Shown here piece after piece: positions 42,835 to 50,890 of a DNA stretch of 64,000 nucleotides. A program made the translations under genes and the position numbers. Location: the NCBI GenBank assembly GCA_958296115.1, contig OY282442.1, forward strand, positions 716,001 to 780,000, given 5' to 3'. The notes under the pieces were generated by a model that saw nothing but the letters and a program-made list of their open reading frames with translations, ran no database searches and was not told where the DNA came from. The stretch is from an uncultured Dehalococcoidia bacterium. GTDB taxonomy: Bacteria; Chloroflexota; Dehalococcoidia; Lucifugimonadales; CAJWER01. The first letter of the stretch is position 1, and each line of letters starts with the position of its first letter.

Positions 42835-43827
42835 TTGACCATCGCAATCGGTCTCATCGGCTACGGCAGCTGGGCGCGGGAGGCATACGTCCCCGCGGTC
42901 CTCGAGTGCGGCGGCGTGGAGGTCCAGGCCGTGGCCGCGCGGTCGGAAGGGACCCGCCGGCTGGCAGCGGAAACGTTTGGGCCTGGCGCCGAGATCTTCG
43001 GCGACCCATTCCGCCTCCTCGACGACGCCGCGGTGGACGCCGTCATGATAGGACTGCCCTCCGAGCTCGTCTCCGCCGTAGGAATAGCGTCCATACAGGC
43101 CGGCAAGCACGTCTGGGCGGAGCCGCCCCCGCCGGGCGACGCGCGCGTCGCCGAGATGCTGGACCTGGCGGACGAATCCGACCGCGTCTTCCACGCGGAC
43201 CTGGAGTTGCGTTGCCTACCCGTCGTAGCGGCGGTCAAGAACCTGCTCCGCGCGAAGCTCGGCCCTCCCCTCTCCGTCAGGGTCTCCCTCCAATGCAACT
43301 GGGCGAACACGTGGGGCGCGGACGCCCTCGAACGCGGCGCAATCGCATCCGGGCTGAGTATCTGGTACCTCGACGCCATAGACGCCCTCATGGACGGCCG
43401 CCCCAAGCGCGTGGACGTGATGGGCGCAAGACCCAGGTTCGACAGCGCCATCGAGACCGGCGCAGCCCTGGTCGAATACGACGGAGCCGTCGGCGAGTGG
43501 GCGTTCAACCTACGCAGCCCCGCCGAGCTCTCGTTGCGCCTCGAGGTCGCAGCACTCGACGGCGAGGCCGAGGCCGACCTGGCGACAGGCCAGTACCGAT
43601 ACCGCGCCGGCTCGCCGAGCTGGGTCGAGGGCGCAGCCCCGCCCGCGCAGCCCATACACGGCTTCGCGGGGATGCAGGAGTGCGCCGCCGCCTTCCTTCA
43701 CGCCATCCAGGGCAGCTGCGAAACTCCGACAGGCCCCAGCGTCCTACGCCAAGTCCACGCAGCCGCCACCGCCTTCGACGAGAGCGCCAAGAGCGGAACC
43801 GCCGCGGCAATAGTTGACTACGACTAA
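42835..43827 (+). CDS. Gfo/Idh/MocA-like protein with degenerate active site
   Basis: 330 residues. The Rossmann start (IGLIGYGSWAREAYVPAVLE) and GKHVWAEPP position match the family, but the catalytic EKP is replaced by EPP, and the usual Asp...His pair of the C-terminal domain is replaced (SGLSIWYLDAIDALMDG). NAD(P) binding may remain but dehydrogenase chemistry by the normal route is unlikely. It starts with TTG immediately after the larE stop, so the two are coupled. It may be a non-catalytic or repurposed member; its link to the nickel cofactor is untested. Confidence 0.8.
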   Translation: MTIAIGLIGYGSWAREAYVPAVLECGGVEVQAVAARSEGTRRLAAETFGPGAEIFGDPFRLLDDAAVDAVMIGLPSELVSAVGIASIQAGKHVWAEPPPPGDARVAEMLDLADESDRVFHADLELRCLPVVAAVKNLLRAKLGPPLSVRVSLQCNWANTWGADALERGAIASGLSIWYLDAIDALMDGRPKRVDVMGARPRFDSAIETGAALVEYDGAVGEWAFNLRSPAELSLRLEVAALDGEAEADLATGQYRYRAGSPSWVEGAAPPAQPIHGFAGMQECAAAFLHAIQGSCETPTGPSVLRQVHAAATAFDESAKSGTAAAIVDYD

Positions 43828-43851
43828 TGCCCCGGCTCCCATTTTGAAGGG

Positions 43852-43882
43852 TTGCATCGCTGTGGCCATTGTGATATATAAT
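43852..43882 (+). promoter_or_regulatory. Possible promoter of the methyltransferase-MORC-Vsr operon
   Basis: TTGCAT (43852-43857), 19-base spacer, TATAAT (43877-43882). The leader to the GTG start is about 110 bases and A+T-richer than the preceding DNA. Confidence 0.5.
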
Positions 43883-43999
43883 GTCAACAGGCGAGTGTCA
43901 AGCAGCACTTATAGGTGATCGTGGGCATGACATGTCAGCCTGAACAAGAAGGGAGCGCATCTAACAGGATTCGAGACTGCTGCACTAGGTGGTAACCGA

Positions 44000-45181
44000 G
44001 TGACCTCATATCTCAATAACACCGTTGATGAAGCTAACGCTCTCAATGTCGTGGACCTGTTCGGCGGCGTTGGAGGTCTTAGCTTAGGCGCCGCACGGGC
44101 TGGACTAACAGTTCGTGGCGTTGTCGACATCGACCCATCAGCCCTCAATGCCCATAGTCGCAATTTCCCCAACGCTGTCCATCTGAACACCGATGTTGCT
44201 GGACTTACCGGACAAACGTTAAAACGCCAGTTGAACCTCAGCGGCCATAAAATCGCGGGAATCATAGGCGGTCCTCCATGCCAAGGATTTAGTGCTATTG
44301 GAAGAAGAGATCGACACGATGCCCGCAACTTATCGTTTGTTGAGTTTTTCCGCATAGTTTCCGAAGCACTCCCGAGGTTTTTTTTGGCCGAGAACGTGCC
44401 TGGAATAATGCAGCAACGCTATCGGGAAATCAGAGAACAGGCGTTTTCTTTCGTCGAAAGAAAGTACGCAATCTTGCCCCCGATGAAGTTGGCCGCAAAT
44501 GAATACGGAGCCGCCACAACTCGGAGAAGGGTCTTCTTTTTCGGGTATCTCCCGGACGCGATGGGACGACTGATGGCCGACAGCTTCAAAGTACCTCCTG
44601 GAGTGAAAACGGTATACGTGAAAGACGCCTTGCGTGGATTGCCAACCCAAATAGACCCACTCTGGCAGAGAGAAGAACAAAGCTGGCAGGTTGTCCACAC
44701 TAATGGAAAAGGCAACTACGCGCAAAGGCTTCGCGGGCATGTCCCACCGGGAGTCGGCGACCAGATCGCCCTAGAACGTCTAAGGAGAGACAATAAAGTT
44801 TCTGGCTTCTTGGGAACGGCACACACCGCTAGAGTGGCGAAACGGTATGCCGATACCCAACAAGGGAAATACGATTCCATTTCTAAATCCTATCGACTTC
44901 ATCCGGACGGCTTCTGTCCGACATTGCGGGCGGGTACCGGTCCAGAACAAGGAAGCTTTCAAGCTGTCAGACCTATACATCCTACGGAAGCTCGGGTTAT
45001 AACTCCTCGCGAGGCGGCAAGGCTTCAGGGTTTCCCTGATTGGTTCCAGTTTTCTCCCACAAAATGGCATAGTTTCAGGCAGATAGGAAACAGCATTAGC
45101 CCTATCCTCGCAGAGCAAATCCTCAGCGTAGTCGTACGGTCGCTGAGGTCAACAAACAGCAAGAGAAGCAAACATGGATAA
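44000..45181 (+). CDS. DNA (cytosine-5) methyltransferase
   Basis: 393 residues with the ordered m5C motifs: I VVDLFGGVGGLSLG, IV GGPPCQGFS (catalytic Cys in PPCQ), VI FFLAENVPG, VIII TTRRRVFFFG, and IX-X near the end (RLQGFPDWF, RQIGNSISP). The variable target-recognition region lies between VIII and IX (about residues 210-290). Target sequence unknown. The GTG start has GGTGG upstream. The 3' end overlaps the MORC-like gene by eight bases. Base composition is unlike the neighbouring genome. Confidence 0.93.
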   Translation: MTSYLNNTVDEANALNVVDLFGGVGGLSLGAARAGLTVRGVVDIDPSALNAHSRNFPNAVHLNTDVAGLTGQTLKRQLNLSGHKIAGIIGGPPCQGFSAIGRRDRHDARNLSFVEFFRIVSEALPRFFLAENVPGIMQQRYREIREQAFSFVERKYAILPPMKLAANEYGAATTRRRVFFFGYLPDAMGRLMADSFKVPPGVKTVYVKDALRGLPTQIDPLWQREEQSWQVVHTNGKGNYAQRLRGHVPPGVGDQIALERLRRDNKVSGFLGTAHTARVAKRYADTQQGKYDSISKSYRLHPDGFCPTLRAGTGPEQGSFQAVRPIHPTEARVITPREAARLQGFPDWFQFSPTKWHSFRQIGNSISPILAEQILSVVVRSLRSTNSKRSKHG

Positions 45182-46580
45182 CACACGACAAGCTCGCTAC
45201 ACACAGGTGGATGCCTCACCAGTCAAGTCCTTCTTTGTCTCAATGCTGACGCGGGATATTAAGCTGGAAGAGGCGATCCTAGATTTGCTGGACAATTGCG
45301 TTGACGGCATTCTCCGGTCCAGCGGGAGCAACGGCGCGAATCCATATGAAGGCTTCAAAGCCGATATCGAATTCAGTGCGGATTCGTTCTCCATTTCCGA
45401 TAATTGCGGCGGCATTCCCTGGGACTTGCACGATTACGCGTTCAGAATGGGACGACCACCTGACAGGCTCGACGATGCTCCTGGGTCTGTGGGTGTGTAC
45501 GGAATCGGGATGAAGCGGGCGATTTTCAAGATCGGCAGGCGTTGCCTCATATCTACTAGAAATGCGGACGACCAATACGAGGTCGAGATCACTCCCGGTT
45601 GGATAGACGACGAGACTACGTGGGAGATTCCTGTTCGCAGCGCCAGTATCTCTACAGATAGGGACGGAACCACGATTGTCGTTAAGGATTTGAACCCAGG
45701 CATAGCAAAGACGTTTGGATCCATATCCTTTAAGTCTGATCTTGAGCGAATGGTATCGACTCACTATGCATATATCATGGACAAGGGTTTCGAGGTCACA
45801 ATCAACGGTACACCGGTAAAGCCTCACACAACCAAGATAGTATATGACGGTCGACATACAGCGGGAGACGATGCGATTAGGCCGTTTGTCTTCAAAAGCA
45901 ATACAGACGGCGTTGAAGTGTATCTGGCAGTAGGTTTCACCCGCCCTATCCCTTCTGAGAGCGAGATCATAGAGGAGCAAGAGACGACACGGTATTCTTC
46001 TATAGACGCAGGGTGGACTATTCTTTGTAATGACCGGGCCGTTCTTCACTGTGACCGGAGCGAACTAACCGGCTGGGGAGAAGCTGGAGTTCCGCGTTAC
46101 CATACCCAGTTCATCTCCATATCGGGTATTGTCGATTTCAGGTCCGATGATCCTCGGAAACTTCCGACCACAACGACCAAGCGAGGTATCGATGCCTCGT
46201 CTCCGCTCTATCTCCAGATTAAGAATAAAATGCGTGAAGGCATGAGGGTATTCACAAATTACACCAATAAATGGAAGGGCCGGGCGGACGAGTCAAAGAT
46301 GCACGTCCAAGGAGGTAAACCTCTTTCACTTGAAGAACTAAAAGTGAGAACCGAGGATCTGACTTTCAGCAGCACCCGGAGCCTACCGCCGGGCGGTCAA
46401 CAATATAAGCCAAATCTTCCTTTGCCGACTAAGCTTGAGCCGACTAAGCGCCGCATCACGTTTGTCAGAGAAGTAGCGAAAATAAAGGATGTATCGGAAT
46501 ATCTTGGAGACCCCGATATGCAGGCTTCTGAAGTCGGCGAATTCTGCTTTGATGCCGTTTACGATGAGGTTCGAAGATGA
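45174..46580 (+). CDS. MORC/MutL-like GHKL ATPase
   Basis: 468 residues. The N-terminal Bergerat fold shows AILDLLDNCVDGI (N-box), FSISDNCGGIPWDL (G1) and VGVYGIGMKRAIFKIG (G2). The following S5-like domain (about 200-350) includes GTTIVVKDLNPGI and the C-terminal third is charged and unrecognised (HVQGGKPLSLEELK). Relatives, the prokaryotic MORC and MutL-like ATPases, are known to be coded with restriction-modification genes. It overlaps the methyltransferase upstream and the next gene by ATGA. Probably the ATP-driven clamp or switch of this system; that role is inferred. Confidence 0.85.
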   Translation: MDNTRQARYTQVDASPVKSFFVSMLTRDIKLEEAILDLLDNCVDGILRSSGSNGANPYEGFKADIEFSADSFSISDNCGGIPWDLHDYAFRMGRPPDRLDDAPGSVGVYGIGMKRAIFKIGRRCLISTRNADDQYEVEITPGWIDDETTWEIPVRSASISTDRDGTTIVVKDLNPGIAKTFGSISFKSDLERMVSTHYAYIMDKGFEVTINGTPVKPHTTKIVYDGRHTAGDDAIRPFVFKSNTDGVEVYLAVGFTRPIPSESEIIEEQETTRYSSIDAGWTILCNDRAVLHCDRSELTGWGEAGVPRYHTQFISISGIVDFRSDDPRKLPTTTTKRGIDASSPLYLQIKNKMREGMRVFTNYTNKWKGRADESKMHVQGGKPLSLEELKVRTEDLTFSSTRSLPPGGQQYKPNLPLPTKLEPTKRRITFVREVAKIKDVSEYLGDPDMQASEVGEFCFDAVYDEVRR

Positions 46581-47554
46581 GACATCCCGCTTACCACCTG
46601 CGGCCTAATAAGACTGCAGACCGCTTCGCGTTTATCGAAGCAATAAAACGGCTTGAAAGACTAAGCAAAGGAGGCTTGGGCGACTACACATATCACGGTT
46701 TTGGCGGCCCCTATCTTGAAGATTTCCGATTGCTGTACGAATTCTGCCCCGACATTGGTATGGTCTCAATCGAGCACGAAGAGGAAACGTATAAGCGTCA
46801 AAAATTCCATCTCCCTTGCAGAACACTAAAGCTCGTAAAGGGTGACGCAAAGTCATATATTGCACATTACGATCCAGGCAACATGAAGAGTGTGTTCTGG
46901 TTGGATTACACTGGGCTTGAGTACGACTATTTCGAAGATTTTAAAGCTTTGCTAGGCACAGTAGTGGAAAATAGCATGGTCAAGATCACGCTACGTTGCG
47001 AGCCGAAGGACTATAAGGACTATCAGGCGTCGCAAGATAAAAATAAAAGACAGAAAGCCGAAGAGTTCCGCGCAAAGTTTGCAGCCGTCATGGCTAACCC
47101 ATCTGCAGACCCACCTATGAGCAAGCTGGATTTCGCTCGCCTCCTGCAAGAAATGCTCCAGGTTGCTGCCGAACAGGCACTGCCACCTACGGCCACTAAC
47201 TTGATATTCGCCCCTGTGTCCTCCTTCTATTACTCCGATGGAACAGGGATAGTTACTCTAACAGGAATTGTTTGTCAGAGTGCGAACAAATCTGAGTTGG
47301 AACTAGCCTTCGATGATTGGAAATTCTCCAACCTAACATGGGGAGATCCAAAGCTAATCGACGTTCCGGTTCTTAGTACGAAAGAACGACTGCATCTTCA
47401 GCGTTTGCTGCCTTCTAGTGCAACGACAGGAAAGACGCTTCGCGAAAAATTAGGTTATCTGATCGACAATAACATTCCTAAGACCGAAGCCGCACTCCAG
47501 CAGTATGCGGATTTTCATAGATACTCTCCGTACGTCTTGAGAGGAGTGCCCTAG
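46577..47554 (+). CDS. Uncharacterised Rossmann-like protein of the MORC/Vsr operon
   Basis: 325 residues, no family recognised with confidence. YTYHGFGGPYLEDFRLLYE with the acidic end of the next strand in VSIEHEEETYKRQ, then WLDYTGLEYDYFEDF in the position of motif IV and MVKITLRCEP as the next strand, suggest a class I SAM-methyltransferase-like fold. The C-terminal third contains KTLREKLGYLIDNNI and a Tyr-rich end. No nuclease motif is obvious. Its ATG overlaps the MORC-like stop, and vsr begins 11 bases downstream. It is the least explained member of the operon and may be its effector or a specificity factor. Confidence 0.7.
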   Translation: MRHPAYHLRPNKTADRFAFIEAIKRLERLSKGGLGDYTYHGFGGPYLEDFRLLYEFCPDIGMVSIEHEEETYKRQKFHLPCRTLKLVKGDAKSYIAHYDPGNMKSVFWLDYTGLEYDYFEDFKALLGTVVENSMVKITLRCEPKDYKDYQASQDKNKRQKAEEFRAKFAAVMANPSADPPMSKLDFARLLQEMLQVAAEQALPPTATNLIFAPVSSFYYSDGTGIVTLTGIVCQSANKSELELAFDDWKFSNLTWGDPKLIDVPVLSTKERLHLQRLLPSSATTGKTLREKLGYLIDNNIPKTEAALQQYADFHRYSPYVLRGVP

Positions 47555-47565
47555 GACCTGATCAC

Positions 47566-48006
47566 GTGGACACACTAAGCAAAGAAAAACGCAGCCAAAT
47601 AATGGCGTCCGTCCATAGTAAGAATACGAGCCCCGAGATGTTGGTACGTCGATTCTTATGGTCTAAAGGTATGCGGTACCGTATCCATGTGGCGAATGTA
47701 CCTGGAACACCGGATATAGCCGTTCATCGCCATAAGTTGGCTATATTCATTCACGGCTGTTTCTGGCACGGCCACGAAGGCTGTTCCAGAGGCAGACTTC
47801 CGAAATCCAGATTGGAGTACTGGAGTGCCAAGATCGAGGCCAATAAGAACAGAGACTCTGCTATTGCAGAGCAATTGAACCAGGAAGGCTGGCGACAGCT
47901 GGTAGTTTGGGAGTGTCAGGTAAGGACGCAGAAGGCTGCTTCTACTGCTTTGTCGGAACTGCTAGATGAAATCTGTTTGATGTGTCCTGGAATTGCGTTG
48001 AATTAG
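47566..48006 (+). CDS. vsr: Very short patch repair endonuclease
   Basis: 146 residues. KRSQIMASVHSKNTSPEM, VPGTPDIAVH with the catalytic Asp, FIHGCFWHGHEGC (zinc and active-site His) and WSAKIEANKNRD are the defining Vsr motifs. Vsr nicks 5' to the T of a T:G mismatch left by deamination of 5-methylcytosine, so it fits a partner of the m5C methyltransferase three genes upstream. In this operon it could also serve as the cutting enzyme, since no separate restriction nuclease is seen. Starts with GTG; stops 8006 region with A+T-rich composition. Confidence 0.95.
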   Translation: MDTLSKEKRSQIMASVHSKNTSPEMLVRRFLWSKGMRYRIHVANVPGTPDIAVHRHKLAIFIHGCFWHGHEGCSRGRLPKSRLEYWSAKIEANKNRDSAIAEQLNQEGWRQLVVWECQVRTQKAASTALSELLDEICLMCPGIALN

Positions 48007-48142
48007 GATATGTCGCCCCGCCGCTACGACTCCCGGTACGTGTACCAAATTGTCATCTCCTACACATCAGACGCCGCAGCGCCCCTCGCACTCGTTGCAG
48101 AACCCGCCGCGAGGCGTCCGGTGTATCATTGATGGCTTCCAC

Positions 48143-49477
48143 ATGAACACACCCAGCGCAGCAGAGACCGCTCACTACACCGCCTCCACCCCGAGGTCGC
48201 GCAAGCTCCAGGCCCACGCCGAGAGATACCTGCCCGGTGGGAGCTCCAGGGGGACCGCGCACTGGACGCCCTACCCGTTCTTCGCGGAGCGCGGCGAGGG
48301 CCACTACGTCTTTGACGTGGACGGCAACCGCTACCTCGACTTCATGCTGAACGCGACCAGCTTGATACACGGCCACGCCCACCCGGACGTTACCCGCGCC
48401 ATTCAAGAGCAGGCCGCGAAGGGCGTCGCGTTCAGCGCCCCGACCGAAGTCCAAGCGCGCCTTGCCGAGATGCTGTGCGAGCGCGTCCCGTCGGTCGAGC
48501 TCGCCAGGTTCACCAGCTCGGGCACCGAGGCGACGATGAACGCCATTCGCGCAGCCCGCGCATTCACCGGTAGGCCCAAGATAGCCAAGATAGAGGGCGG
48601 ATACCACGGCTCGCACGACTTCGCGTCCGTCAGCGTCACCACCCCGGCCGACAGCCTCGACCCGGCCGGCCCCGCCCCAGCGGCGGAGTTCCCCGGCCTG
48701 CCCCAGGGCGTCCTGGACAATGTGGTCGTGTTGCCCTTCAACGACCTCGAAGCGTGCGAGCGCGTCATCAGGCGGCGCGCTGACGACCTGGCGTGCGTCA
48801 TCATGGAGCCAGTCGTGTCCAGCTTCGGCTACCTGCCCGCCGAGCCCGGCTTCCTGCGCGGCATCCGCGGCCTCACCCGCGAGCTCGGCGTCCTGTTGAT
48901 ATTCGACGAGGTGCAGAGCCTCAGAACGGCCCCCGGCGGCGCGCAGGAGCGGCTGGGCGTTGCGCCCGACCTGACCGCCATGGGCAAGATAATCGGCGGG
49001 GGGCTGCCTGTCGGCGCTTTCGGCGGACGCCGAGACCTCATGGAGCAGTTCGACCCCCAACGCGAGGACGCCATACCACACTCGGGCACCTTCAACGCAA
49101 ATCCGCTGACTATGGCCGCGGGCGACGCCGCCCTCCGGCGCCTCACGCCCGACGCCTACGAGCGCCTCGACCGGCTCGGCGGCCAGGCCAGGGCCAAGCT
49201 CCAAGCCGTCCTCGACGAGCTCGAAGTCAAGGCCGTCGTGACCGGCATTGCCTCCCTCTTCGCCATACACTTCGGAATAGACGAGGTTACCGACTACCGC
49301 TCCAAGCTCCAGGCCGACGCCGCCATGACCTCCGCCGTATTCATAGGCCTGCTGAACGAGGGCGTCCTGCTCCAGCAGTCCTGCGCCGGCTCGCTCTCCA
49401 CCATCACAAGCGAATCCGACATAGACACCCTCGCCGCCGCAGTCCGCCGCGTCGTCCAACGAACCGCCTCAACCTGA
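48143..49477 (+). CDS. Class III aminotransferase, glutamate-1-semialdehyde 2,1-aminomutase-like
   Basis: 444 residues from the ATG at 48143; the frame is open further upstream but without family similarity. AERYLPGGSSRGT, FVDVDGNRYLDF-like FDVDGNRYLDFMLNAT, SSGTEATMNAIRAARAFTG, LLIFDEVQSLRTAPGG and the PLP Lys in AMGKIIGGGLPVGAFGG match HemL-type enzymes. True HemL has a somewhat different N-terminus, so another PLP aminomutase or aminotransferase is possible. G+C-rich composition shows a return to the ordinary genome. Confidence 0.88.
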   Translation: MNTPSAAETAHYTASTPRSRKLQAHAERYLPGGSSRGTAHWTPYPFFAERGEGHYVFDVDGNRYLDFMLNATSLIHGHAHPDVTRAIQEQAAKGVAFSAPTEVQARLAEMLCERVPSVELARFTSSGTEATMNAIRAARAFTGRPKIAKIEGGYHGSHDFASVSVTTPADSLDPAGPAPAAEFPGLPQGVLDNVVVLPFNDLEACERVIRRRADDLACVIMEPVVSSFGYLPAEPGFLRGIRGLTRELGVLLIFDEVQSLRTAPGGAQERLGVAPDLTAMGKIIGGGLPVGAFGGRRDLMEQFDPQREDAIPHSGTFNANPLTMAAGDAALRRLTPDAYERLDRLGGQARAKLQAVLDELEVKAVVTGIASLFAIHFGIDEVTDYRSKLQADAAMTSAVFIGLLNEGVLLQQSCAGSLSTITSESDIDTLAAAVRRVVQRTAST

Positions 49478-50779
49478 TTAGCCGCCGGACGGTTCGTCTG
49501 TACTTGGCGCTCTCACTCCCATGCGCTCCAGCAGGTCGAGGAATTCGCGGTACGTGGAGACTCGCTCGACGGTCTTGACGAACGACGCCGTGTCGCGGTG
49601 GGCGTCCCTCATTGCGCGCACCTGCGGGCCTATCGGGCTTACCGACGCCGGTCCTTCCGCGTACCTGCCGCGGAATGCGAAGTACGCTTGGTTGAGCTTG
49701 CGAAGCCAATAGCCGCCCAGTCGGAGCCGCCACCAGCGCTCCTTCATGTACTCCTCCGCCTCCTCGACCATGCCATCCTCGAGGAGCGCGTCGACCTGGC
49801 GGCGTGTCTCGCGCATCTCCGCCGTAAAGAAGGAGTCGCGCTCGTGGCGCGGGGCGTAACGGCTCGCGCCGATGGTCAGGTCGCCCCCCATGCGCGCGAA
49901 TAGCGCGTCGCCCAGCTCGTTGCCCGCAAGCTCCGCGACCGTCTCGTTGAGGCTGAACATCTCCGGCGACCTGCGCCAGTTCCACCCCAGGGGCCTGAAG
50001 AACAGGTAAGCGTGCAGCCACTCGTGGGCCGCCGTCCTGAGAACCGAGCGCAGCGGCGCTTGGTCCGATACGAAGGTCGGGTACGTGGAGAGGCCGGCGA
50101 GGTCGTCCACCAGCGCCGAGTAGTCGTACTTGTCGAGAAGCTCGCGCTCGATACGGTCGCGTTCGAGGGCCGGAAGCCTCGGAGCGAGCAGCGCCTGCTC
50201 GACGACCTCTATATGGTCACGGCGCGACGTGTTCAGCACGGTCGGCGGGTCTTCGAACCGCAGGTCCACCGGCGGGAAGAGCAGCCCGAACCGCGACCCG
50301 AACCCGGCGTCGGACAGCAGGCCGTCGAGCTCCGCCTCGACTATCTCCTCCGCGAGGGGCCTTAGCTTGTCGCGGCTCGATGCGAGCTGCCGTAGGTGGG
50401 CGCGGGCAGCCTCCACGCGCTCCCGGCCCCCACTGCCCGGCGAGAGCGCACCGGACCTCGCCGCCAGCCCCTCCAACATGCGCTCCTGGCGGCGGGCGAG
50501 TCGGGTCGCCTCCATGTACTCATCGACGACCTCGAGCCGCTGTGCCCTGTCCAGCCGCCGACCGCGGAGCAGGCCGTAGGCGAGGTTCATCCACTTGGCC
50601 GGGACGTTCACGACCTCCCATTGCAGCACCGAGAAGCGGCGCGCCAGCCCAACCTCCACTGCTGGCGATGGACGGAACGACTCGGGCGCGAGACATAGCA
50701 GGACGAGGAGAAGCGCGAACAGGAAATTACGAATTGTGAAGGCGCAGGACAGCGCGGCTATCCACAATCTCCAATTCAT
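49478..50779 (-). CDS. Membrane-anchored putative zinc metallopeptidase
   Basis: 433 residues. One N-terminal hydrophobic anchor (IRNFLFALLLVLLCLAP), a helical region to about residue 160, and a zinc motif HEWLH at about residue 250. The third ligand is probably in FSLNETVAELAGNELG, about 30 residues later. The C-terminus is helical and charged. The overall plan recalls aminopeptidase-like gluzincins but no family is recognised. Converges with the aminomutase gene end to end. Confidence 0.65.
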   Translation of the reverse strand: MNWRLWIAALSCAFTIRNFLFALLLVLLCLAPESFRPSPAVEVGLARRFSVLQWEVVNVPAKWMNLAYGLLRGRRLDRAQRLEVVDEYMEATRLARRQERMLEGLAARSGALSPGSGGRERVEAARAHLRQLASSRDKLRPLAEEIVEAELDGLLSDAGFGSRFGLLFPPVDLRFEDPPTVLNTSRRDHIEVVEQALLAPRLPALERDRIERELLDKYDYSALVDDLAGLSTYPTFVSDQAPLRSVLRTAAHEWLHAYLFFRPLGWNWRRSPEMFSLNETVAELAGNELGDALFARMGGDLTIGASRYAPRHERDSFFTAEMRETRRQVDALLEDGMVEEAEEYMKERWWRLRLGGYWLRKLNQAYFAFRGRYAEGPASVSPIGPQVRAMRDAHRDTASFVKTVERVSTYREFLDLLERMGVRAPSTDEPSGG

Positions 50780-50798
50780 AGTCCACCGTGCTACTATT

Positions 50799-50890
50799 CC
50801 GTCAATTTAATTATGACGGGTAGGCAGTTCCGCCTATCCCCTATCCCTTGACGGGTGAGGGTGATTCAGGATGCCAAAACTACATCCTCA
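50799..50890 (+). repeat. Dispersed MITE-like repeat, copy R4
   Basis: CCGTCAATTTAATTATGACGG at the start, CCTATCCCTTGACGGGTGAGGG, GTGATTCAGGATGCC and AAAACTACATC at the end, colinear with R3. The last bases overlap the stop of the lactonase gene. Confidence 0.75.

Noticed and set aside
48053-49459. 468-codon open frame antisense to the aminomutase-like gene
   Set aside because: Val/Gly/Glu-rich shadow of a well-supported PLP enzyme.
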